64,000 bases of DNA, taken from the NCBI GenBank assembly GCA_037954665.1, contig JBBMOL010000227.1, forward strand, positions 434,001-498,000, given 5' to 3'. The notes beneath the pieces are model-generated. The model had not been told where the DNA came from, searched no databases, and saw only the letters and a program-made list of their open reading frames with translations. How positions within the stretch are numbered: the stretch's first letter is position 1; the number at the start of each line of letters is the position of its first letter. This DNA comes from Laguncularia racemosa (lineage: Eukaryota; Streptophyta; Magnoliopsida; Myrtales; Combretaceae). This document shows, piece by piece, positions 54,998-64,000 of the stretch. The translations under genes were made by a program, and so were the position numbers.

Positions 54998-56512
54998 TCC
55001 TCGGGCTTCTGAAAGATTTGCCCTCAAATTTTGAGTGTCATTTCTGGAACTGAACCCTAATGTCTCTATTGGCCTACTCTCCCGGCTATCAGATGTAGTG
55101 GAAGTTGTTCTAATCTGTTCTTGAAACTAATGCACCTCAGATGGAGTCATAGGTGACAGTACTATGCGAGACCTGCCTATATTAAACATGTAGGTGTTCC
55201 TAAATCCATCATGTAACACCCGCTGATCAAACAACCAGGGTCTACCCAATAGCAAATGGAATGCATGCATAGGAATCACATCACATAGGATCTCATCGTG
55301 ATATTTCTACCTAACACTCACAAGCACCTTCACCCTTAGCGTAACATACATACTGCCCCGATTATCCAACCAATGCAAGTTATAAGGGCTAGGATATGGG
55401 CTAGTAGACAAATGTAATTTGTCTACTAGTGTAGTAGATATAACATTTGTGCAACTACCACTATCAATGATGAGTACACAAAGGTTACCTCCGATCCTGC
55501 AAGAGGTGTGAAATATGTTCTCCCTCTGAATGTCTCTAGCATCAGGAGATATAGTTGGAATCCTACGTAACACATTAATAGGTAGATATTGTTCACCTGT
55601 ACACTCCTCATGTGTTTCTACAGTCTGGTCATCATAATACTCCTACAGTGCTATAAGCAAATCTGTAGGCTCAGCTTGTTCCTCCTCAACATCAATATTT
55701 TCCCCAGCACCCTCCATAACAGTCATCACCCTCTTGTTTGGACACTGTGCTGCCATATGCCCAAATCCCATGCATTTAAAGCATTTGATCTGGCATGCTT
55801 TTCCACTAGTAGATCCGGGAATAGTCTGCCTTAAATCTGGTGCTATTACCCCTTTACCCTTCCCAATGGGTATATTGTCTCTAGCAGTGTTAGGGGTAGT
55901 TTTGTTCACTACTCTCACTATCTCACCTACCGCCTTTGTTCCTCCTGATCAACCGTCAGCTACTATAGGTCTTGTAGTAGTATTGGGCCTACTACTCGGA
56001 GCCCTAAACAAGTTGGACCTCCTTTGCCTCTCCACTTTCAAGGCTAACTGAATAACCTCATCAAGTGTACTATAGCGCTGCAACTCAACAACACACGTTA
56101 TCTCATACTTCAGACCTGAGACAAAGCATGCTAAGGTTTGTTCTAGAGGTTCGATTGACTCACATCTAATCATGAGGGTTTCAAATTCCTGCACATAATC
56201 ATCTACTATCTTGTCTCCCTGCCTTAAAGTCTACAGTCACATAAACAATTCCTATTTGTAGTGCTCAAGAATAAATCTTTTTCTCAACACCCTTTTCATA
56301 TCCCTCCATGTCTGAATCTCAGCCTCTCCATCCCTACACCTGCTGATAATCAAATTCTTCCACCATAGTGTAGTGTATCCTATAAACTCGACAACAGCCA
56401 ATCGGACTCTAGTATTATCATCGATCTCATAACATTCAAAGAGACCCTCAACCTTGTCCTCCCAATCCAAATAATCATCAGCTGATCCCTTGCCGTCATA
56501 AGAAGGCATCTG
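54998..56512 (-). pseudogene. E gag C-half, knuckle and protease
   Basis: The gag core begins at 56509 (MPSYDGKGSADDYLDWEDKV), continues with stops at about 56235 and a piece at 55949-56194, then the CCHC knuckle CFKCMGFGHMAAQCPNKR near 55770. Protease lies at 55307-55573 with LCVLIIDSGSCTNVISTTLV. The tail MRANLSEARGDNV is at 55027, matching the family terminus. Relative to D, E keeps Gln codons at two sites where D has TAG, but has its own stops. Confidence 0.82.
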
Positions 56513-57519
56513 TGATGTGCCTAATCACACTTTAAAGCACATCTAAAAGACTTAAGATCAACTATCTCTAGTCTAGGCAAAATCGGATCCAAAAATGGCA
56601 CTTTTCAAATGAACCCTAATGTTGAAATGATGAAATTCAATCAACCAATAATATAATCAGAATACCCCAAAGAAAATGCCTTCTAACAACACTCTAATTT
56701 CATATAATCCACGTAAATGAAGCCTCAATTTGACAAAGAAAACCATAAAGTAAGATCCCTTTCCCAATGGTGAAAATCACATTTTCAAGGAAAACCTTAA
56801 AGATGAATGGAATCAATTTGATAATTTCCTTCAAATAATCACAAGAATTCGTGAATAATAACATGTAAATCTGACCAAGAACTATCTCAAATCAACCCTA
56901 GATATGACACACTAGAGAAGAAAAGAAATCACAACAAAATGAAATTGATATAACTCACAATTTCAAGATGTTGCACTCGCCACAATTTCAAGTCTTGGAA
57001 TTGAAATTGATAAGAGTTGGAACCAAGGTATGAACCCTAATTCACACGTGAAAAGAGGTGTATATTCTGCAAAAATAATCCCCTCAAACCCTCTCTTAAG
57101 CAAGTATTTTTACTTGCTACTCCTAGGGTTAAAAAGTGCTCAAAATTACAAGTTTGCCACTTTTAAGGTGGCTAACCCTAAATGAAAGTTACAAAGAAAT
57201 AAAAGTGTCCCAAGACCAAAATACAACAAAAATAGTTCAATAAAAATTTACAAGATACAAAATAACATAAATCTTCATGATCCAATGCCTCAGAATAGAG
57301 AACAATCGCAGCGGGCCTTTGATTGTTATCCAGAAAAATGTTTTGTGTCCAACTGAAGTTGTAGGACATTTTGGCATCCCATGGAGATATATAATTGTAC
57401 CTGTAAGATTATTCTCAAAGTTTATTAGAAACAAAGACATAAGATAAAAGATGAGCAATCTGGTCAATCATCTAAATTGGGTTCTGAAAAGGTTGACAGT
57501 GCCAGAATTTTTCCCATCA
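56513..57519 (-). repeat. D 3' LTR
   Basis: Starts TGATGTGCCTAATCACAC and ends TTTTTCCCATCA. Its TATA palindrome is changed to AAGCAAGTATTTTTACTTGC near 57100. Confidence 0.95.
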
Positions 57520-58310
57520 TCTCCTCGGGCTTCTGAAAGATTTGCCCTCAAATCTAGAGGATCAATTGTGGAATTGAACCCTAGGATCTCTGTTGTTCTG
57601 CTTCCCCGACTAACCATGGTAGTGGACGGCTGCCTGACCTCTTTCTGAAAACTTTGGACCTCAGATGGAGTCATTGGTAATAGGATTATGCATGTCTCGC
57701 CCATGCTGAACATGTAGGTATTTTCAAACCCATCATGTATCACCCATCGATCATACAACCAGGGCCAACCCAACAGCAAATGGAATGCATGCATAGGAAC
57801 TATATCACAAAGGATCTCATCATGATAGTTTTGCCCGACACTCACTGGAACCTTTGCCCTAAGGGTAACATGCATACTACCTCTATTATCCAGCCAATGC
57901 AAATGATAAGGACTAGGATGAAGTATAGTAGACAGTTGTAATTTGTCTACTAGTGCAGCAGATATAACATTCGTGCAACTACCACTATCGATGATGAGTA
58001 CACAAAGGTTACCTCTGATTCTGCAAGAGGTATGAAATATGTTCTCCCTCTGAATATCACTGATATCAGGAGATGTGGACAAAATCCTGCGTAATACATT
58101 GAGGGATAGATATTTTCCTCCAGTATGCTCCTCAGGCGCATTTGCATTATGATCATCATAATATTCTTGCAATGATGTTGGTAGATCTGTAGGCTCAATC
58201 TATTCATGGTCATCCTCAGTATCCTCTCCAATGTCTTCCATAATAGTCATCACCCTCTTATTTGGACACTGTGCAGCCATATGCCCAAATCCCATGCATT
58301 TAAAACATTT
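57468..58310 (-). pseudogene. D CCHC knuckle and protease
   Basis: A CCHC knuckle CFKCMGFGHMAAQCPNKR lies near 58250-58310, followed by a TAG near 58200. The open protease segment 57468-58172 contains DIQRENIFHTSCRIRG, LCVLIIDSGSCTNVISAALV (DSG active site) and ILCDIVPMHAFHLLLGWPW, then TPSEVQSFQKEV and the terminal DLRANLSEARGDD. The frame runs 17 codons into the 3' LTR. The protease itself is open, but it is separated from gag by two TAG codons. Confidence 0.85.
57520..57537 (-). other. D polypurine tract
   Basis: The minus strand reads TCAGAAGCCCGAGGAGA, directly before the 3' LTR. Confidence 0.7.
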
Positions 58311-58349
58311 AATTTGGCGTGCTTTCCCACTAGTAGATCTGGGAACAGT

Positions 58350-59360
58350 CTACCTCATTTCTAGTGCCATGACCTCTTTACCCTTCCCAGTGGGTAAGTT
58401 TTCCCTGATAATGGTTGGGGTAGTAATGTCCACTGTCTTGACTCCCTCACCAACCGCTTTTGCTCCCCTTGATCGACTGTCGGCTGAGATTGGTCTATTA
58501 GTAGTATTGGGCTTACTGCTAGGAGCCCTAAAGAAGTTGGACCTCCTCTGTCTCTCTACTTTTAAGGCCAACTGAATAGCCTCATCAAGTGTGGTGTAGC
58601 GCTGTAGCTCAACAATACATGCTATCTCATATTTTAGACTTGAGACAAATCGTGCTATAGTTTGTTCCGGAGGCTCAACAGACCCACTCCTAATCATAAA
58701 GGTCTCAAATTCCTGCACATAATCATCCACTGTTTTGCCCCCCTGCCTCAAGGTTTGCAGTCGCATAAACAGCTCCTGTTTGTAGTGCTCAGGAATGAAC
58801 CTTTTCCTTAACAACCTCTTCATATCCCTCAAGGTCTGAACCTCAGCCTCTCCATCCCAACGCCTATTGATGATCAGATTCTTCCACCAAAGTGCAGCAT
58901 ACCCTACAAATTCAACTGCAGCCAATCTGACCTTGGTACTATCGTCAATCTCATAAAATTCGAAAAGTCCTTCGACCTTATCCTCCCAGTCCAGGTACTC
59001 ATCTGCTGATCCCTTACCATCATAGGATGGCATCTGTAGTTTCACATATTCCAAACCCCGAGGTGGCCTGAAATCCCTATTCTGATTTAGGTTGACTCCA
59101 AAATTGTCATCTCTTTCTTCCACTACTCTGTTTCGATGAGGGTTTTGTGGAGCTACTTGAGGTGGTGCTGGTTGGTTTACCACTGGTGGTTGTGGTAAAG
59201 TCATCCTATCAACTCTAGTTGCTAGTGTAGCAACTATAGTAGTAAGCTCCTGAAGTTGTTCCTCCAAAGTTCTTCTGCCTGCCACATTACGACCATGTCC
59301 TCCACCAACCTGGCTATTGGCTTCTTCACCCAATTCCCCATTCACACTATCATTAGACAT
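58350..59360 (-). CDS. D gag open frame
   Basis: The open frame begins at 59390, but the second ATG at 59360 (MSNDSVNGELGEEANSQ) matches the E start at 61682 (MSNKSVNGG) and is preferred, giving about 336 residues. A heptad-like EEQLQELTTIVATLATRVDR suggests a short coiled coil near residue 35. A proline-rich linker (PQPPVVNQPAPPQVAPQNP) follows. The gag core starts at LQMPSYDGKGSADEYLDWED and continues through RDMKRLLRKRFIPEHYKQEL. It ends at a TAG after EMR, where E has CAG, so the knuckle is cut off. Gag would assemble particles. Confidence 0.88.
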   Translation of the reverse strand: MSNDSVNGELGEEANSQVGGGHGRNVAGRRTLEEQLQELTTIVATLATRVDRMTLPQPPVVNQPAPPQVAPQNPHRNRVVEERDDNFGVNLNQNRDFRPPRGLEYVKLQMPSYDGKGSADEYLDWEDKVEGLFEFYEIDDSTKVRLAAVEFVGYAALWWKNLIINRRWDGEAEVQTLRDMKRLLRKRFIPEHYKQELFMRLQTLRQGGKTVDDYVQEFETFMIRSGSVEPPEQTIARFVSSLKYEIACIVELQRYTTLDEAIQLALKVERQRRSNFFRAPSSKPNTTNRPISADSRSRGAKAVGEGVKTVDITTPTIIRENLPTGKGKEVMALEMR

Positions 59361-59390
59361 ATTTGTAGATCCTTGTATATTGTTCCTCAA

Positions 59391-60275
59391 AATGATATGA
59401 TTTAAGGATATACACTTCCACTACAATACTTCCTTAAACTCCACACAATAGTAACTACAAAAGACAAACAACAAACCCACTTAATGTTACAATTTATAAC
59501 TGCAACTCACGTATAATACTCTCCTCCACAATAAGCCACAAGTACACGGTGCAGCAAAATTAATTTCCACAAGTTTACTCCATGGCAACACACAAGCAAC
59601 AACTACAATTAATATGTAATACTTCCACGGCAATAACAACGTGAATAATGAATACAAGTAATCTTCAACTTCCACGGAAAATAATGAAGACAAGAGATTA
59701 ATAAGTAGCTTTCCAAAATGAATTCTGAATCCCACTATAGGCAGCAACTTTCAATTTGAAATTCAAATAACTTCACTTATTGCAAGCCTTCCTCAATTGG
59801 TAACAATGAATTCAAATTCAAATAGCAATCATTAACTCCCACAACTTAATTGCATATGATTTGAATTCAAATAATTCCTTACTAACCAAACTTAATGTAA
59901 TCTGCAAATTTAACTTCACAAATTCAGAATTACACAATGGAATTCAAACAACAAACTTCACAACTCTACACGCCACAAGCTACTTCACGGCAACAATTGG
60001 TAAGTTTCACAACTTCAAAACAATTTGCTAAAGTAACTTCACTTTGTACTTCTGCTCTTCCACGTGAATTAGTGTCCACAAAGTGATATAATAACCTTCC
60101 CAAATCAACTCCAACAATCAGCAAATCAAATCCCAATCCAAAGCAATTTCGCAGTCTCAAACAACAACAACAACAATAACAACAACACAATTGCGTTTTT
60201 TTTTTCCACTTGATCAACCCTAATTGATGATCACTCCCACGAAATTGAATACAATCAATTCCCTTCTCTCAACAA
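59391..60275 (-). other. D leader
   Basis: An 0.9-kb AT-rich leader between primer site and gag. It has CAACAACAACAACAATAACAACAAC near 60160-60185 and no coding frame of note. Confidence 0.65.
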
Positions 60276-60289
60276 GAGCTCTGATACCA
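60276..60289 (-). other. D primer-binding site
   Basis: The minus strand reads TGGTATCAGAGCTC, a near-perfect initiator-methionine tRNA complement, six bases from the LTR. Confidence 0.85.
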
Positions 60290-60295
60290 AAAAGA

Positions 60296-61302
60296 TGATG
60301 TGCCTAATCACACTTTAAAGCACATCCAAAAGACTTAAGATCAACTATCTCAAGTCTAGGCAAAATCGGATCCAAAAATGGCACTTTTCAAATGAACCCT
60401 AATGTTGAAATGATGAAATTCAATCAACCAATAATATAATCAGAATACCCCAAAGAAAATGCCTTCTAACAACACTCTAATTTCATATAATCCACGCAAA
60501 TGAAGCCTCAATTTGACAAAGAAAACCATAAAGTAAGATCCCTTTCCCAATGGTGAAAATCACATTTTCAAGGAAAACCTTAAAGATGAATGGAATCAAT
60601 TTGATAATTTCCTTCAAATAATCACAAGAATTCGTGAATAATAACATGTAAATCTGACCAAGAACTATCTCAAATCAACCCTAGATATGACACACTAGAG
60701 AAGAAAAGAAATCACAACAAAATGAAATTGATATAACTCACAATTTCAAGATGTTGCACTCGCCACAATTTCAAGTCTTGGAATTGAAATTGATAAGAGT
60801 TGGAACCAAGGTATGAACCCTAATTCACACGTGAAAAGAGGTGTATATTCTGCAAAAATAATCCCCTCAAACCCTCTCTTAAGCAAGTATTTATACTTGC
60901 TACTCCTAGGGTTAAAAAGTGCTCAAAATTACAAGTTTTCCACTTTTAAGGTGGCTAACCCTAAATGAAAGTTACAAAGAAATAAAAGTGTCCCAAAACC
61001 AAAATACAACCAAAATAGTTCAATAAACATTTACAAGATACAAAATAACATAAATCTTCATGATCCAATGCCTCAGAATAGAGAACAATCGCAGCGGGCC
61101 TTTGATTGTTATCTAGAAAAATGTTTTGTGTCCAACTGAAGTTGTAGGACATTTTGGCATCCCAAGGAGATATATAATTGTACCTGTAAGATTATTCTCA
61201 AAGTTTATTAGAAACAAAGACATAAGATAAAAGATGAGCAATCTGGTCAATCATCCAGATTGGGTTCTGAAAAGGTTGACAGTGCTAGAATTTTTCCCAT
61301 CA
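60296..61302 (-). repeat. D 5' LTR
   Basis: Starts TGATGTGCCTAATCACAC and ends TTTTTCCCATCA. It keeps the full TATA palindrome (AGCAAGTATTTATACTTGCT on plus, near 60889-60908). Confidence 0.95.
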
Positions 61303-61682
61303 ATCTGTATCTTCACATACTCTAGTCCCAAGGTAGCCTGAAATCCCTATTTTGATATGGATTAGCTCCAAAGATGTCATCCCTTTCTTCCCTATAAGGA
61401 TGATGATCCCCATCCATCCTTCTATTCAGATTTCCATCTCCTACTACTCTGTCTCTCTAAAGGTTCTATGGAGCTACTCGAGGTGGTGCTTGAAGGTTCA
61501 CCACTGGTGGTTGTGGTAATATCATCCTATCGATCCTAGTTGCCAAAGTAGCAACTATGGTAGTAAGATCCTAGAGCTGTTCTTCCAAAGTCCTCCTATT
61601 TGCAATATTACGACCCTAACCTCCACCAACCAGGCTATTGGCTTCATTGCCAATTCCCCCATTCACACTTTTGTTGGACATG
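61303..61682 (-). pseudogene. E gag N-terminus
   Basis: The ATG at 61682 starts MSNKSVNGGIGNEA. The minus-strand frame decays with stops but recovers LEYVKIQ just before D, corresponding to LEYVKLQ in D gag. The rest of the core resumes at 56512. Confidence 0.75.
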
Positions 61683-62965
61683 TTGTGATTTAAGAAGTAA
61701 TCCCACAAATTTTAGCACACTCCTTCAACAACACAACCCACATGTTTAACAACCACAATAATGCAATAGCTCACGTTTCAAAAAGAATTATAGGCACAAG
61801 GAAATAATTTAGTACTCCAAGTAAAGTTCAATAAATGAAGTACACACACAACTATTTTTAAGTAGTTAGAATTAAATTCAACTACAAGTGCTTAAGTAAC
61901 TAGTCAATTACTTTCACACTTTAATGACTTGTTTGAATTCAAATTCTACTACTCAAACTTTCCTTTTCTTGCCTTGATTCCACACTACAAATAACCACAA
62001 TGTGCAACACCTCAACAAATACAAAATAATAAAAATCCACCGCCACTCTACTACTCTTACTCACGATTCCACCAATTCACACCACCAACAACAATTTACT
62101 ATATTACACACACCAAAACCCACGTAAAATGCACATACTTTTCACTAAATTTTACAAAACACAACACCTTATACACACTCCTTTTGACACACGTTGCAGC
62201 ACACACATACACTCTCTTCTACACTTCAAATTCTCCACTTCTATTCAAATTGCAAACTGTAACTTCAACAACAAAGGCAGCTCAAATTTCAAATTCAAAA
62301 TGAGCTCAATAAGTGCAAAATTCCACAAATGGTAAGAAGTTACTTCAAGTTCAAATGACACACAATTAACTATGACTTAATGTGTGTTTTGAAATGTCAA
62401 ATTAACTTCTTAATGTACACTTCAATTCTGATTTCAAATCTCAAAATAACAATTGTGATTCCTCCAATTTCCGAAAATGCACACACTACACAATTCCACT
62501 TCACAATTGCAACCCTTCCACAATTGGTAAGAAGTAATTTTCAAATTCAAATAACCATACATTAACTTCTTCAATCTTAGTGTTTTTTTTTTTGAAAATC
62601 AAATAATTTCCAATTCTTCCACACTACTCAAATCTAGAAATGCTCGATCACTCCTCTAATTTTCCGAAATAAACAATGTAAGAATCACAATTGTTCTCCC
62701 TACACAATTGCACTTCCGAAATTGCATTCAAAATGCACTACTTTCCTCTTCCTCCACGGTGAAGTCCACAACATAGAAGCTTCAACAAGTAATCAAAACT
62801 CACACCAACATGCAGCAAATTCAACTTCTACTCATGACAATTCACGCCACTTCAAACAACTACAACAACGATTTCAATTTACTCCCCATTTCGGAATTGA
62901 AGATGTAAGAACATGAACCCTAAATTTCCAAAATTCAAAATCAAATAACCCTTCTCACAACCTCA
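61683..62965 (-). other. E leader
   Basis: AT-rich leader without coding sequence, resembling the C leader block by block. Short plus-strand open frames here are chance. Confidence 0.6.
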
Positions 62966-62978
62966 AGCTCTGGTACCA
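62966..62978 (-). other. E primer-binding site
   Basis: The minus strand reads TGGTACCAGAGCT, the initiator-methionine type with one change (C for T), five bases from the LTR start. Confidence 0.72.
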
Positions 62979-62983
62979 AATTA

Positions 62984-63410
62984 TGATGTGCCTAAAAGGG
63001 GATTAAGCACATGTAAATTAAACCAAATAACAATCCCTAAATGACTAGGACAATTCAATTCAAGGTGAAGCAATTGTAGCATAACCCTAATTGCAATATA
63101 TGGTCCGAATGATGTATTGCATGAAATGGATCAACACAATAGTATATTCCTCAATGATGATCACAAATTATACTTCAAAACCCACGTGATTACTACTCAA
63201 AATTCACAAGAAAATAACCATGATCCCCCTTCCACAATAAATACTTTCACGGTTCAACAATGTGTAAAAATGAGGAATATCAATCAAGTATAACAAGAAC
63301 TCAAATTAGCACAATAATTCAAATAATTATGATTCAAATCTAACCAAGAAATATTCCAATTCAACCCTAGATAATACATGATCCACGCAAAAAGAGATAC
63401 AAAATGAGCG
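62984..63410 (-). repeat. E 5' LTR, interrupted
   Basis: Starts TGATGTGCCTAAAAGGGGAT and follows the family D LTR through CAACCCTAGATA near 63362, then breaks at 63411 where another LTR begins. Confidence 0.75.
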
Positions 63411-64000
63411 TGAATAAATACTGGCAAGTGTACCGGATCGGATCAAGTAATATAGTGAGAGAAGAGTGTTGAACCACGAAGATTGATTAAGTAATAGACC
63501 TATATCAATTTCTACTATTATTTAGGCAATGATATTTGATCAGATCAAATGTGAATGAATTATACTAAATGCGCAAAAAAGGAATTGTGTTGAAAAATGA
63601 TGAATTGATGGTGGGAAATAGAATCCACCCTAATTCTACTAATCATATTGCCTTCATGTTATAATAACTCATAGCTATATGGATTTTCACAAAAAATTGA
63701 CAAAACCTTAATCCTTTTTCATGTTTTAAAGTATCATAACCCCAATTTGATTTAATAACTCCCACTAATTTAAATCAATGGAGGATTCTAATTCACAATC
63801 ATAAATTTCCCAATTATATGATTGCCTAATATCTTTAAAATAATTTCTCCTAATCCCTTAGTGAAAAATTTAATAAAAATATTGCATGAAACACTTAGGT
63901 CAATTTCTAATAAAATTCATTAACGCTGCTTCCACATGAATTATTAAATCTTACTTAGGAATTCCTGATAAAACCTAAATTTCTCTTTCGAGTCATTTAC
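63411..64000 (-). repeat. Athila-like LTR inserted in E, runs off window
   Basis: The plus strand begins TGAATAAATACTGGCAAGTG, which on minus is a ...GGTACACTTGCCAGTATTTATTCA end, the form of the B LTR end. TTGAACCACGAAGATTGATT follows, another conserved block near the end of such LTRs. It continues to the window edge, so its size and duplication (left flank gagcg) cannot be checked. Confidence 0.6.

Larger units (their letters stand above)
56513..61302 (-). mobile_element. D: young gag-protease retrotransposon
   Basis: LTRs 56513-57519 and 60296-61302, both 1007 bp, differ at about 13 positions by hand comparison (about 98.7% identity) with no indel seen. Perfect duplications atctg flank it (56508-56512, 61303-61307). 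The 2776-bp interior has a purine tract, primer site, gag, CCHC and protease but no RT, RNase H or integrase. The protease runs straight into the terminal polyprotein motif DLRANLSEARGDDG. It must have been moved by enzymes supplied in trans. Confidence 0.95.
54993..63410 (-). mobile_element. E: gag-protease element, host of D
   Basis: A minus-strand element with a primer site at 62966-62978 and a 5' LTR start at 62984. Gag N-terminus lies at 61303-61682, gag continues at 55940-56512, then a CCHC knuckle, protease and tail down to the purine tract at 54993-55012. RT, RNase H and integrase are absent. D is inserted in gag with duplication atctg. The 3' LTR of the expected type is missing; H' follows instead. 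Confidence 0.75.

Noticed and set aside
1..64000. tRNA, rRNA genes, CRISPR arrays, bacterial-type operons
   Set aside because: None was seen. tRNA-like matches are only the short primer-binding sites of retrotransposons.

Overview
This window looks like the repeat-filled part of a dicot-like plant nuclear genome. It is AT-rich and almost every kilobase can be assigned to LTR retrotransposons of the Ty3/gypsy superfamily, inserted into one another. No intact host gene was found. The only host-gene signals are broken fragments carried inside a composite insertion: an RPT2-like proteasome ATPase piece (34718-34990) and a BIG/UBR4-like piece (36651-37345). The lineage cannot be named to species from the sequence alone. 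One family (family A below) resembles the CRM chromovirus lineage, which in many plants is concentrated at centromeres, so a pericentromeric origin is plausible but unproven.

Family A (CRM-like, LTR about 830 bp, TGATGA...TATCA) has four copies: A1 (2207-7605, minus), A3 (7606-11263, plus, 5' truncated), A2 (13411-18557, plus, target duplication aaagg) and A4 (48315-52620, plus, target duplication tgatg). A1, A2 and A4 have each lost reverse transcriptase/RNase H by a different internal deletion; A3 keeps part of these domains but is broken. A solo LTR of another family (8848-9887, duplication tactt) sits in the A3 integrase.

Family D (LTR about 1.0 kb, TGATGT...CATCA read on plus for minus-strand copies) consists of gag-protease or protease-only elements with no reverse transcriptase: C (39200-43731), D (56513-61302, LTRs about 98.7% identical, duplication atctg) and E (54993-63410, into whose gag D has jumped). 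The solo LTR at 8848 and a decayed LTR at 1-868 belong to the same group.

Tekay/Del-like chromovirus remnants are T' LTR (1279-2206), T (11264-19085, hosting A2), and two large minus-strand LTR-like blocks H (32344-38227) and H' (47758-54992, hosting A4). An Athila-like element B (20320-38328, duplication ctatt) carries gag and protease only; a Reina-like chromovirus G (22440-27846, duplication atttt) is inserted in its gag, and H is inserted in its 3' LTR. B itself lies in an old element F (about 19845-46600), which also hosts C. Nesting therefore reaches at least three levels.

The most noteworthy patterns are: repeated independent loss of pol in family A; gag-protease-only families; palindromic ACACGGYCGTGT-type motifs arrayed in LTRs or 3' regions of several unrelated families; a TATA box lying inside a conserved palindrome in family D LTRs; capture of fragments of at least two host genes in block H; and chimeric element junctions that lack target duplications. 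Proteins are nearly all pseudogenes; the longest open frame is the A2 gag-protease-RT fragment (14706-17027).
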